47,837 bases of DNA, taken from assembly GCF_000717185.1 (NCBI RefSeq), contig NZ_JNYE01000059.1, forward strand, positions 1 through 47,837. The letters run 5' to 3'. This DNA comes from Kitasatospora phosalacinea (lineage in GTDB: Bacteria; Actinomycetota; Actinomycetes; Streptomycetales; Streptomycetaceae). Shown in pieces: positions 29,196 to 37,355 of the stretch (position 1 is the first letter of the stretch; every line of letters begins with the position of its first letter). The translations under genes were made by a program, and so were the position numbers. Under the pieces are notes generated by a model. That model was not told the DNA's origin. It saw only the letters and a list, made by a program, of their open reading frames with translations, and searched no databases.

Positions 29196-30140
29196 TTGAC
29201 ACCGCACCAGACCCACCACCCGACACCGGGCCCGTCCGAGGACGGGCCCGGTGCGGGCGTTTCCGGGGTCGAGAACGAAGACGAGTACGAGTACGGGGAC
29301 GAGTACGGTCCGCCGGACTGGTTCGCGGCCGTGGCCGAAGGAGTCGGCGCCGAGGGGGAGCCGGCCGGTCCGCCGGACCGGTTCGCGGCGGAGGAGCAGC
29401 CGGGGCCGTCCCCGGTGGGCGAGCTGCCCGGGCTGGTCCGGGCGTCCGAACTGCCCGGCGGGCGACGGCGGCGGCGCAGTGCGCTGGGGGAGCTGCCGGA
29501 GGCGGCGCCGGTGGCGGCGGAGCGGCCGCGGCGGCGGACGAAGTCCGAGCGGGCGGAGCGCGGCGAGCGGGCCGACGGCGCGGGCGGGGCGCGGGAGCCG
29601 CGGACGGGGCGGCGCGGGCGGGCCGTCGAGCCGGAGGGCGATCCGGCGGAGCGGGCCCGGGACGTCTGCCTGCGGCTGCTCACCGGGGCCGCCAAGTCCC
29701 GCAAGCAGCTGGCCGATGCGCTGCGCCGCAAGGAGATCCCGGAGGAGGTCGCCGAGCAGGTGCTGGACCGGCTGGAGGAGGTCGGGCTGATCGACGACGC
29801 GGCCTTCGCCGAAGCCTGGGTGGAGTCCCGGCACGCGGTGCGCGGGCTGTCCCGGCGGGCGCTGGCGCAGGAGCTGCGCACCAAGGGCGTCACCGGGGAG
29901 ACCGCCGAGCGCGCCCTGCTGCAGGTGGACGCCGACGACGAGACCGAGGCGGCCCGGGCCCTGGTGGAGCGGAAGTTGCGCTCCACCGCCGGGCTGGAGC
30001 GGGACGTGCGGATCCGGCGGCTGGTCGGGGTGCTGGCCCGGCGCGGCTACGCCGAGGGCCTGGCGTTCCGGGTGGTGCGGGAGGCGCTGGACGCCGAGGG
30101 GGCGGAGGAGTTCGACGGGATGGAGGGGGCGGAGGACTGA
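29196..30140 (+). CDS. recX: RecA regulator RecX with long N-terminal extension
   Basis: As drawn the protein has 314 residues. The RecX fold covers only about residues 148-300 (three-helix repeats, including RKQLADALRRKEIPEEVAEQ and the GLSRRALAQELRTKGV block); it binds in the RecA filament groove and restrains RecA. Residues 1-147 are predicted disordered: first acidic with the near-repeat PPDWFAA and PPDRFAA, then Arg-rich. TTG 29196 has no good ribosome-binding site and lies before a perfect hairpin (29224-29253), so the true start may be an internal GTG near 29329 or 29417. Codon use is coding-like across the extension. It is co-oriented with recA, 4 nt downstream. Confidence 0.88.
   Translation: MTPHQTHHPTPGPSEDGPGAGVSGVENEDEYEYGDEYGPPDWFAAVAEGVGAEGEPAGPPDRFAAEEQPGPSPVGELPGLVRASELPGGRRRRRSALGELPEAAPVAAERPRRRTKSERAERGERADGAGGAREPRTGRRGRAVEPEGDPAERARDVCLRLLTGAAKSRKQLADALRRKEIPEEVAEQVLDRLEEVGLIDDAAFAEAWVESRHAVRGLSRRALAQELRTKGVTGETAERALLQVDADDETEAARALVERKLRSTAGLERDVRIRRLVGVLARRGYAEGLAFRVVREALDAEGAEEFDGMEGAED
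29224..29253 (+). terminator. Perfect 14-bp hairpin between recA and the recX core
   Basis: CACCGGGCCCGTCC (29224-29237) pairs exactly with 29240-29253, leaving a 2-nt apex (4 nt once the inner pair opens). It lies 33 nt after the recA stop. It probably terminates or attenuates transcription so that recX is made at a lower level than recA. Confidence 0.75.
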
Positions 30141-30207
30141 GGGCAAAGAGGGCGGACTGAGGGAAGGCTGAGTGAAGGCTGAGGGGGCGGGGGCCGGGGC
30201 GACTGGC

Positions 30208-30290
30208 GATGCGATTTGATGACTGGAGGTCAGATCGTTGGGGCCAATTCTCGATCGCATCTTGACCGTTTCGTAACCTCGGCCTAGCCT
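30208..30290 (+). promoter_or_regulatory. Strong vegetative promoter with flanking dyad upstream of rny
   Basis: TTGACC (30262-30267), a 17-nt spacer and TAGCCT (30285-30290) make a near-consensus HrdB promoter. Transcription would start near 30297. The inverted repeat GATGCGAT (30208-30215) / ATCGCATC (30254-30261) ends directly against the -35. The gap 30141-30335 contains no gene. Confidence 0.7.
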
Positions 30291-30335
30291 CACACTCAGT
30301 GGCAGGACGATCGCGGAGGTCGCCTCAGCGGCAGC

Positions 30336-31763
30336 GTGAGCAGGACGGGGAGTGGCCGGATGGGCATCGCTCAGGGCACCGAAACGGGTTCCTCCCTGCT
30401 GCTGGCGGCCGGAGTGCTGATCGGCGCCCTGGTGCTGGTGCTGGCCGCCGGGTTCCTGATGCTCCGCCAGCGCCGCGCCGAGCTCGACCGCCGCGAGGAG
30501 CGGCTCACCGCCGAGCTGCACCGGCTGCACCAGCACGAGGACGAACTCGCCACCCGCGCCGCCGAGGCCGAGCGGGTGCGCGGCGAACTCGCCGCGCAGG
30601 CCGACGAGAACCGCCTGCTGCGGGAGCGCACCGCCGGGCTGACCGCCGTGCAGGCCCGCGAGGAGATCGTCCGGGCCGCCGAGTCGGAGGCCCGCCGGGA
30701 GGCCGCGCTGACCGTCCGGGAGATCGAACGGCGGGCGGTCACCGAGGGCGAGGGCCGGGCCCGGGAGATCATCGCCTCGTCCATCCAGCGGCTGGCCGCC
30801 GAGCACACCGCCGACACCGTGGTCACCACCCTGCGGCTGCCCAGCGAGGACATGAAGGGCCGGGTGATCGGGCGCGAGGGCCGCAACATCCGCGCCTTCG
30901 AGGCCGTCACCGGCGTCAACCTGATCGTCGACGACACCCCCGGGCTGGTGCAGCTCTCCTGCTTCGACCCCGTCCGGCGGGAGAGCGCCCGGCTCACCCT
31001 GGAGGCGCTGCTGGTCGACGGGCGGATCCACCCCGCGCGGATCGAGGAGGCGCACGAGCGCAGCCGGGCCGAGGTCGAGCGGCTGTGCGTCCGGGCCGGG
31101 GAGGACGCGCTGCTGACCGTCGGGATCGGGGCGGGCAGCGAGATGTCGCCCGAACTCGTCCGCACCCTGGGCACGTTGCGCTACCGCACCTCGTACGGGC
31201 AGAACGTGCTCGGGCACCTGGTGGAGTCCGCGCACCTGGCCGGGATGATGGCCGCGGAGCTCGGCGTCGACCCCGAGCCGGTGCGACGGGCCGCGCTGCT
31301 GCACGACATCGGCAAGGCGCTCAGCCACCGGGTGCCCGGCAGCCACGCCGCGATCGGCGCGGAGTTCGCGCGGCGGCACGGCGAGGTGGACGAGGTCGTG
31401 CACGCGATAGCGGCGCACCACGGCGAGATCGAGGCGAAGACCGTGGAGGCCGTGCTCACCCAGGCCGCCGACGCGTGCTCGGCCGGGCGGCCGGGGGCCC
31501 GCAAGGAGTCGGTCGAGGCGTACGTGCGACGGCTGGAGCGGCTGGAGGAGATCGCCCGGGCGCACGAAGGGGTCACCAAGGTCTACGCGATGCAGGCCGG
31601 GCGCGAGGTCCGGGTCATGGTGCAGCCCGAGGCGGTGGACGACCTGCGGGCGCAGGAGATCGCCCGGGAGGTCGCCCGGCAGGTGCGGGAGGAACTGACG
31701 TACCCGGGGCAGATCCGGATCACGGTGGTGCGGGAGTCGCGGGCGACGGAGGTCGCCCGGTAG
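30336..31763 (+). CDS. rny: Ribonuclease Y
   Basis: This 475-residue membrane-tethered endoribonuclease would start mRNA decay. The order fits RNase Y: an N-terminal membrane helix (about 21-43), a long charged coiled coil (about 45-150), a KH RNA-binding domain (about 165-240, core GRVIGREGRNIRAFE) and an HD phosphohydrolase domain (about 290-390) with ALLHDIGKAL and an AIAAHHGE motif. A C-terminal region with GQIRITVVRE ends the protein. It is somewhat shorter than the Bacillus enzyme (520), mainly in the coiled coil. GTG 30336 is used; ATG 30360 (GGGGAG upstream) is an alternative. Streptomycetes mainly use RNase E/G and J, so its share of decay is uncertain. Confidence 0.9.
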   Translation: MSRTGSGRMGIAQGTETGSSLLLAAGVLIGALVLVLAAGFLMLRQRRAELDRREERLTAELHRLHQHEDELATRAAEAERVRGELAAQADENRLLRERTAGLTAVQAREEIVRAAESEARREAALTVREIERRAVTEGEGRAREIIASSIQRLAAEHTADTVVTTLRLPSEDMKGRVIGREGRNIRAFEAVTGVNLIVDDTPGLVQLSCFDPVRRESARLTLEALLVDGRIHPARIEEAHERSRAEVERLCVRAGEDALLTVGIGAGSEMSPELVRTLGTLRYRTSYGQNVLGHLVESAHLAGMMAAELGVDPEPVRRAALLHDIGKALSHRVPGSHAAIGAEFARRHGEVDEVVHAIAAHHGEIEAKTVEAVLTQAADACSAGRPGARKESVEAYVRRLERLEEIARAHEGVTKVYAMQAGREVRVMVQPEAVDDLRAQEIAREVARQVREELTYPGQIRITVVRESRATEVAR

Positions 31764-31861
31764 CGCTCGGCGCAGCGCGGCGCGGGGCGCGAGGGGCGGG
31801 CAGCTCGGGGCGCCCCGGGGCGGGGTGGTTGCGGTCTTCTCCGTGACGGCGGTGGGTGGTC

Positions 31862-31883
31862 GGGCGCGCAGTTCCTCGCGCCC
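31862..31883. terminator. Bidirectional hairpin, member of a dispersed intergenic repeat
   Basis: GGGCGCG (31862-31868) pairs with CGCGCCC (31877-31883) around the loop CAGTTCCT. It lies against the stop codon of the minus-strand monooxygenase and about 100 nt after the plus-strand rny stop, so it can serve both convergent genes. A related copy lies at 42231-42254. Confidence 0.65.
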
Positions 31884-33554
31884 CTACCGGGTCTTCTCCT
31901 GTTCCAGGCCCGGTTTGGGGGTGAGGGGGGCGGTGAGGGCGTGCAGGGTCTCGGGGTGGAGGCCGGGGGTGGTGCCGAGGAGGTGGCCGTCGGGGCGGAC
32001 CAGGAGGACGGTGTGCGGGGCGGCGCCGGGGTAGGTGTCGGTGACCAGGACCTCGGTGGGGACGGGCAGGGCGGCGGCGAGGTCGGCGAGGCGGGGCATC
32101 AGGCCGGCGCCGAGCCAGTGCTCGGCGGACCAGACGGCGGCGCCGGGGGCGACCAGGACGAGCAGGAAGGGGCCGCCGAGGCGGGCCCGCAGGGTCTCCG
32201 CGGTGCCGTCGGCGGTGACCACCGGGAGGTCGGGGACCAGCACGCCGGGGGCGGTCGCCGGGAGCTGTTCGGTGAGCGCGGTGCCGCGGCCGGAGCCGCG
32301 CTGCTCGGGGACGCGCGGGGCGACGCCGGAGGGGGCGGCCGGGTAGGCGGGGGCGCCGCCGAAGCGGCCGGTGCCGAGCTGGCCGTCGACGAGCAGCGGG
32401 GCGTGCTTGCGGAAGGAGCCGGAGAACAGCGAGCGCCGGGTCTCGGCCCAGCCGCGCAGCGGTCGCAGCAGCGGCATGCTCTGGTCGACGGCGCGCAGCC
32501 GGGCGCCGACCGCGCCGCGGCGTTCGGCCTCGTAGCCGTCGAGCAGGGCGCGGTCGGCGCGGTCGCCGGTGGGGGGCAGGTGCCAGGCGAGGGCGAGCCG
32601 CCAGGCGAGGTTGTCGGCGTCGCGCAGGCCGTCGGCGAGGTTCTGCATGCCGAGGGCGCCGTGCAGGTGGGCGGCGTCCCCGGCGAGGAAGCTGCGGCCG
32701 GTGCGGAAGCGGGCGGCGAGGCGCTGCTGGTAGGTGTGGTCGGCGGCGGCGAGCAGTTGGTGGGGCGGGAGTTCGCCGCACCAGCCGGTGAGCGCGGAGG
32801 TGACCCGGGTGAGCAGGGTGTCGCCGGTGACGATGCCGGGCCAGGTGGCGTGCGGGTCGACGGGTTCGGTGGGCTGGGGGCGGCCGGGGGGCAGCCGCCA
32901 GTCGAGCCGCCACAGGCCGTCGGGCAGCGGGCGGGCGGAGGCCTCGCGGTCGCCGCGCCACGGGGGTTCGCGGTGCAGCCGGGCCTCGCCGGGGAAGGGC
33001 AGGTCGACCCGGACGGTGGCGACGGCGTGCCGGTCGACGGCGGGGCGGCCGGGGAAGCGGACCTTCAGCAGCCGGCGGACGGTGGAGCGGGCGCCGTCGC
33101 AGCCGACCAGGTGGCTGCCGCGCCACCAGGCGTCCTGCCCGGCGGATTCGGTGCGGACGCTCACCCCGTCGCGGTCCTGGGCGAGTTCGACGACCCGGTG
33201 GCGCGGCAGCAGGCGGATCAGCGGGGTGGCGGCGACGGCGTCGCGCAGGCCGCGCTGCAGGCGGTGCTGGGCGAGGTGCAGGACGGGTTCGGCGTCCAGC
33301 GGCAGGCGCAGCACCTCGGCGCGGCGGCGCCAGACGGTGAAGGCGTCCCAGCGGGCGGCGTCGGAGCCGACCCGGGTGTAGCCGATCCGGGCGAGGAAGG
33401 CGGCGGTGTCGCCGCCGAGCACGACGGTGCGGGGGCTCTCCGGGCTGACGCCGGTGCCCTCGTCCAGGACGGTGCTGGGGACCTCGTTGCGGGCCAGCGC
33501 GAGTGCCAGGGCGAGCCCGACGGGCCCGGCCCCGACGATGATCACCGCGTCCAT
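31884..33554 (-). CDS. FAD-dependent aromatic monooxygenase (PheA/TfdB-like)
   Basis: This 556-residue flavoprotein monooxygenase is likely NAD(P)H-dependent. The dinucleotide-binding motif GAGPVGLALALALARN lies at about 7-22, LVGCDGARSTVRR (the DG motif) near 150-170, and the second FAD motif FLAGDAAHLHGALGMQN near 283-300. In the last, the usual PPxGGQG stretch is replaced. A thioredoxin-like C-terminal domain (about 420-540) is typical of phenol-hydroxylase-type enzymes. Such enzymes act in aromatic degradation or polyketide tailoring; the substrate is unknown. It is monocistronic between rny and the glutamate importer, looks accessory to the conserved order, and has a 8-bp inverted repeat upstream (33614-33655). 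Confidence 0.85.
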   Translation of the reverse strand: MDAVIIVGAGPVGLALALALARNEVPSTVLDEGTGVSPESPRTVVLGGDTAAFLARIGYTRVGSDAARWDAFTVWRRRAEVLRLPLDAEPVLHLAQHRLQRGLRDAVAATPLIRLLPRHRVVELAQDRDGVSVRTESAGQDAWWRGSHLVGCDGARSTVRRLLKVRFPGRPAVDRHAVATVRVDLPFPGEARLHREPPWRGDREASARPLPDGLWRLDWRLPPGRPQPTEPVDPHATWPGIVTGDTLLTRVTSALTGWCGELPPHQLLAAADHTYQQRLAARFRTGRSFLAGDAAHLHGALGMQNLADGLRDADNLAWRLALAWHLPPTGDRADRALLDGYEAERRGAVGARLRAVDQSMPLLRPLRGWAETRRSLFSGSFRKHAPLLVDGQLGTGRFGGAPAYPAAPSGVAPRVPEQRGSGRGTALTEQLPATAPGVLVPDLPVVTADGTAETLRARLGGPFLLVLVAPGAAVWSAEHWLGAGLMPRLADLAAALPVPTEVLVTDTYPGAAPHTVLLVRPDGHLLGTTPGLHPETLHALTAPLTPKPGLEQEKTR

Positions 33555-33613
33555 GTCGGGGCCTTCGGGCGGGCGGCGGCGGCCGCCGGTGGGTCAAGTG
33601 CCGGGTGGGAGGT

Positions 33614-33655
33614 CCCAGGTGGTGTCACGAAGAGCAATGCAACAGATCACCTGGG
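33614..33655. promoter_or_regulatory. Inverted repeat between gluD and the monooxygenase gene
   Basis: CCCAGGTG (33614-33621) and CACCTGGG (33648-33655) form a perfect 8-bp dyad with a 26-nt loop. It begins 6 nt after the gluD stop and lies 60-100 nt upstream of the monooxygenase start, so it could terminate the glu operon or regulate the monooxygenase. Confidence 0.45.
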
Positions 33656-33661
33656 TGTCCG

Positions 33662-34489
33662 TCAAGCAGCGGCTGCGACCCGACGGTTCGCGCCGCGGCG
33701 GCCGCGCGACTCCAGCCAGTGCGCCAGGCCGCTCAGGGCGAGGCACATCGCGATGTAGATCGGGGTGATCACCAGGACGACCGGAATGTACGGGTAGCCG
33801 TCGGAGTTGGAGGCGATCAGCTTGCCCGCGTACAGCAGCTCGGGGTAGGTGATGATGTAGCCGAGCGAGGTGTCCTTGAGGGTGACGACCAGCTGTCCGA
33901 TGATCGCGGGCAGCATCGTCCGGACCGCCTGCGGGACGAGCACCAGGCTCATCACCTGGGTCTTGCGCAGGCCCAGGGCGTAGCCGGCCTCGGACTGGCC
34001 GCGCGGGACGGCGTTGATGCCGGAGCGGATGACCTCGGCCTGCACGGCGCCGTTGTACAGGGTCAGGCCGATGACCAGGCCCCACATCGGCTGGGCGGTG
34101 AACACCGCCTGGTACAGCGCGAAGATCATGATCACCAGCGGCATGGCCCGGAAGAACTGGACCACGGCGGTGCACACCGCGCGCACCGGGCGGTGGTCGG
34201 AGAGCCGGCCGACGGCGAGCAGGGCGCCGAGGACCAGCGAGCCGACCGCGGCCAGGCCGAACGCCTTCAGGGTGGCCAGCACGCCGTCGAGGATGCGCTG
34301 CTGGACGGCGCTGTACTGGAACGGGTCCCACAGCCAGCCGTCGAACTGGCCCTGGTCGATCAGGGTGGTGACCACCCACCAGACCAGGCCGACGACGCCG
34401 AGCACGCCGAGCAGGCCGGCCAGCCGGTAGCGCATCCGGGCCCGCGGGCCGGGGACGTCGTACAGGACGGAGGCGGAGCGGGTGCTCAT
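33662..34489 (-). CDS. gluD: Glutamate ABC importer permease GluD
   Basis: This 275-residue permease of the His/Glu/Gln/Arg family pairs with GluC to form the channel. Membrane segments are near 20-42, 80-110, 122-142, 155-175 and 225-250. The EAA loop for ATPase contact is RGQSEAGYALGLRKTQVMS. Its ATG overlaps the gluC stop (ATGA). It is the last gene of gluABCD, an arrangement conserved in Corynebacterium and Streptomyces. The C-terminal tail is Arg-rich. An inverted repeat follows the stop codon. Confidence 0.93.
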   Translation of the reverse strand: MSTRSASVLYDVPGPRARMRYRLAGLLGVLGVVGLVWWVVTTLIDQGQFDGWLWDPFQYSAVQQRILDGVLATLKAFGLAAVGSLVLGALLAVGRLSDHRPVRAVCTAVVQFFRAMPLVIMIFALYQAVFTAQPMWGLVIGLTLYNGAVQAEVIRSGINAVPRGQSEAGYALGLRKTQVMSLVLVPQAVRTMLPAIIGQLVVTLKDTSLGYIITYPELLYAGKLIASNSDGYPYIPVVLVITPIYIAMCLALSGLAHWLESRGRRGANRRVAAAA

Positions 34490-35136
34490 CGGACCACCGC
34501 CGTGCGCCGCTCCAGGGCGGAGAAGACCGCGCCGACCGAGAAGCTGATCACCAGGTAGGCCAGGGCCAGCCAGAAGAAGAGAGCGAAGATGTCGTAGCCC
34601 TTCTCGGTCAGGGTCTTCTGGACGCTGAACAGCTCGAACACGTTGAAGGCGCCGGCCACGGCCGAGTTGCGGGGCAGGGCGATGAACACCGAGCCCATCG
34701 GCGCGATCACCGCGCGGGCGGCCTGCGGCAGGACCACCAGGCCGAGAGTCTGGCCGAAGCCCATCCCGAGCGAGCGGGCGGCCTCGGCCTGGCCCAGCGG
34801 CACGGTGTTGATGCCGGCGCGCAGCACCTCGCAGACGAAGCTGCCGGTGTAGATGCTGAGCGCGGCCACGGCGGCCGTGAAGCTGCTGATGTGCACGTCC
34901 AGCCGCGGCAGCACGAAGGTCACCGCGAAGAACATCAGGGTCAGCGGGGTGTTGCGGAACACCGTGACCCAGGTGGTGCCGAAGGTCCGCAGCACCGGGA
35001 CCGGTGAGACTCGGAAGGCCGCCAGCACGACGCCCAGCAGCAGTGCGAACAGGGCGCTGAGCGCGCTGAGTTCGATCGTCCCCAGGAACCCGCGGACGAA
35101 CAGCGAGAAGTTGCCGTCCTCGAACGGTATGCCCAT
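34486..35136 (-). CDS. gluC: Glutamate ABC importer permease GluC
   Basis: This 216-residue permease partners GluD. It shows about five membrane helices (about 13-38, 48-75, 82-105, 140-160, 185-205) and the EAA loop LGQAEAARSLGMGFGQTLG. ATG 35136 (MGIPFEDGNF) is chosen because GGAGGG lies 8 nt upstream and the family begins there; the longer in-frame extension is Pro/Arg-rich and non-membrane. It lies 43 nt after gluB and overlaps gluD by 4 nt. Confidence 0.93.
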   Translation of the reverse strand: MGIPFEDGNFSLFVRGFLGTIELSALSALFALLLGVVLAAFRVSPVPVLRTFGTTWVTVFRNTPLTLMFFAVTFVLPRLDVHISSFTAAVAALSIYTGSFVCEVLRAGINTVPLGQAEAARSLGMGFGQTLGLVVLPQAARAVIAPMGSVFIALPRNSAVAGAFNVFELFSVQKTLTEKGYDIFALFFWLALAYLVISFSVGAVFSALERRTAVVR

Positions 35137-35179
35137 GCCGGCGGCCCTCCTTTCTCGGTACCGGTGTCCTGTCGGGACG

Positions 35180-36103
35180 TCAGGAGGCGGTGGTCGGGTC
35201 CAGCGCGGGGACGGACGGCGCCTCGGCACCGGACAGGCCCAGGGTGGCGTCGTACGCCTTCTTCCAGTCGCCGTTGTCCTCGTGCTTCTTGAGGGCGTCG
35301 TTGATCGCCTTCTGCAGCACCGCGTCGCCCTTCTTCAGGCCGACGCCGTAGCGCTCCTGGGAGAAGGTCGCGCCGACGACCTTGAGCTGGCCCTGGTTCT
35401 TCGCCGCGTAGCCCTTGAGGATCGCGTCGTCGGTGGTGACGGCGTCGACCTCCTTGGTGAGCAGCTTCTCCACGCAGAGCGAGTAGCTCTCGAACTGGGT
35501 GACCTTGGCGCCGTACTTCTGGATGTTGGCGACCGAGGTCGAGCCGGTGACCGTGCAGACCGCCTTGTCCTTGGTGGTCTCGGCGCTGGTGATGTCGGTG
35601 TTGTCCTTGTTCACCAGCAGGGACTGGCCGGCGATGTAGTACGGGCCGGCGAAGTCGATCGTCTTCTTGCGGTTGTCGTTGATCGAGTAGGTGCCGACGT
35701 AGTAGTCGACCTGGCCGCCGGCCAGCGAGGTCTCGCGGGCGCTGGAGTTGATGGTGGTGAACTGGATCTGGTCGGCCGAGAAGCCGAGGTCGGCGGCGAT
35801 CATCTTGGCGATCTCGATGTCGAAGCCGTTGCGCTTGCCGGTCTGCACGTCCTCGAAGCCGAGGAACGGCTGGTCCGACTTGGCGCCGATGCGGAGCTTG
35901 CCGTTCTTCTTGGCCTCGACCCAGGTGGGCGAACCGTCCAGCTTGGCGTCGGCGTTGACCTGGTAGGTGGGCAGCTGCGGGGCGGCCGAGCCGCCCTTGG
36001 TGCCGGCGGAGTCCGAGTTCGGGGATCCGTCCTTGCCGCAGGCGGCGACCGCCGTCAGGGCGAGCACGGACAGGGCGGCGGCGACGGTACGGCGGGCCTT
36101 CAT
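35180..36103 (-). CDS. gluB: Glutamate-binding lipoprotein GluB
   Basis: This 307-residue periplasmic-type binding protein (family 3) captures glutamate for GluCD-A. The lipoprotein signal peptide MKARRTVAAALSVLALTAVA precedes the lipobox cysteine (about residue 22, AVAAC), followed by a flexible Gly/Ser linker. The binding fold covers about 65-290, with family blocks KLRIGAKSDQPFLGFED and GFDIEIAKMIAADLG. Start ATG 36103 gives a standard signal peptide; ATG 36133 has GGAG 6 nt upstream and is a possible alternative. It lies 76 nt after gluA; that gap holds TAGCGT, which might be an internal promoter. Confidence 0.94.
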   Translation of the reverse strand: MKARRTVAAALSVLALTAVAACGKDGSPNSDSAGTKGGSAAPQLPTYQVNADAKLDGSPTWVEAKKNGKLRIGAKSDQPFLGFEDVQTGKRNGFDIEIAKMIAADLGFSADQIQFTTINSSARETSLAGGQVDYYVGTYSINDNRKKTIDFAGPYYIAGQSLLVNKDNTDITSAETTKDKAVCTVTGSTSVANIQKYGAKVTQFESYSLCVEKLLTKEVDAVTTDDAILKGYAAKNQGQLKVVGATFSQERYGVGLKKGDAVLQKAINDALKKHEDNGDWKKAYDATLGLSGAEAPSVPALDPTTAS

Positions 36104-36179
36104 GCGGTCGTTCTTCTCCTCGGTAGGGGCCATCGCTGGCTCCGGGCAAATTCGAACTGACGCTAGAACAACACGGGAC

Positions 36180-36962
36180 TCAGTGGTGCAGGATCTTCGA
36201 AAGGAAGTCCTTGGCGCGGTCGCTGCGCGGCGCGGTGAAGAACGCCTCGGGGGTGTTCTGCTCGACGATCCGGCCGTCCGCCATGAACAGGACGCGGTTG
36301 GCGGCCGAGCGCGCGAAGCCCATCTCGTGGGTCACCACCACCATGGTCATGCCCTTGGCGGCGAGCGAACGCATCACCTCCAGCACCTCGTTGACCATCT
36401 CCGGGTCGAGGGCCGAGGTGGGCTCGTCGAACAGCATCACCTTGGGGTCCATCGCCAGCGCGCGGGCGATCGCCACCCGCTGCTGCTGGCCGCCGGACAG
36501 CTGGGCGGGGAACTTGTCGGCCTGCGCGCCGACGCCGACCCGCTCCAGCAGTTCGCGGGCGGTCTTCTCCGCCTCGGCCCTCGGCACCCGGCCGACCTTC
36601 ACCTGGGCCAGCACCACGTTCTGCAGCACGGTCTTGTGCGCGAACAGGTTGAAGGACTGGAACACCATGCCGACCTGGGCGCGCAGCCGGGCCAGCTCGC
36701 GGCCCTCCGCGGGCAGCGGGCGGCCGTCGACCTCGATCGTGCCGGAGTCGATCGTCTCCAGCCGGTTGATCGTGCGGCACAGCGTGGACTTGCCGGAGCC
36801 CGACGGGCCGATCAGCACCACGACCTCGCCCTGGGCGATGTCCAGGTCGATGTCCTGCAGCACGTGCAGCGCGCCGAAGTGCTTGTTCACCCCGCGCAGC
36901 GACACCAGCGGGGTGCCCCGGCCCTTCTCGGGCACGCTCGGGTCGGCACTGTTCTCGGTCAT
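36180..36962 (-). CDS. gluA: Glutamate ABC importer ATP-binding protein GluA
   Basis: This 260-residue ATPase powers glutamate import. Motifs are Walker [10 protein letters not shown], the Q-loop in VFQSFNLF, the signature LSGGQQQR, Walker [15 protein letters not shown] and the switch His in [12 protein letters not shown] 36962 follows GAGGGAG by 8 nt; an in-frame ATG 138 nt upstream is rejected because it lies before the ribosome-binding site and is non-conserved. It is the first gene of gluABCD and diverges from the two-component system that probably controls it. The candidate promoter is at 37084-37113. Confidence 0.95.
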   Translation of the reverse strand: MTENSADPSVPEKGRGTPLVSLRGVNKHFGALHVLQDIDLDIAQGEVVVLIGPSGSGKSTLCRTINRLETIDSGTIEVDGRPLPAEGRELARLRAQVGMVFQSFNLFAHKTVLQNVVLAQVKVGRVPRAEAEKTARELLERVGVGAQADKFPAQLSGGQQQRVAIARALAMDPKVMLFDEPTSALDPEMVNEVLEVMRSLAAKGMTMVVVTHEMGFARSAANRVLFMADGRIVEQNTPEAFFTAPRSDRAKDFLSKILHH

Positions 36963-37083
36963 CGCGGCTCGCTCCCTCGTCCTCCGAACCCGGGCCAACT
37001 CGCAGGGGCCGCAGAGCCGGTGATGGTCCGTCTGATGTCCGGGGGCCGGAGCCGGCGGAGCCCTCGGCCCCCGGACTGGGGTG

Positions 37084-37113
37084 ACTTTAGACAGGTACAC
37101 GACTCCTCGTCAG
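37084..37113 (-). promoter_or_regulatory. Candidate gluA promoter
   Basis: On the minus strand CTGACG (37113-37108) and TAAAGT (37089-37084) are 18 nt apart, matching the vegetative consensus at most positions. Transcription would start near 37077, leaving a leader of about 115 nt. Confidence 0.5.
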
Positions 37114-37187
37114 CCGATCTGAGCTGAACTTGAGGATCACGGTTCGGCTACGCCGGGTAGTCGGGAGGTAGCGGATACCGGCTGGGT

Positions 37188-37232
37188 AACGGACCGGGCA
37201 ACCCGGTTGACCGGGTGACCCCCGATGGGGGT
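37188..37232. promoter_or_regulatory. Palindrome cluster in the gluA-gluR intergenic region
   Basis: The 393-bp gap 36963-37355 has no gene but carries the dyad ACCCGGT-TG-ACCGGGT (37201-37216), a further ACCGGGC half site 9 nt upstream, and ACCCCC-GAT-GGGGGT (37218-37232). TTGACC (37207-37212) overlaps the dyad and may be the gluR -35, with only a poor -10 after it. GGAAGGGA precedes the gluR ATG. This is the likely target of GluR. Confidence 0.5.
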
Positions 37233-37355
37233 GGATGCCAGGATGGGCCGGTCCCGATCCGGGCACCACCGGGTCGGGCGTCGGGCCGCCGAGCGTCCGG
37301 ACGCGTGCGAACGACGACCGTGCCGACTCCACCCGCGCCACCGGAAGGGAACCCG

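Noticed and set aside
31764..31861. Small gene between rny and the hairpin
   Set aside because: The stretch is G+C-rich low-complexity sequence without a ribosome-binding site or coding pattern.
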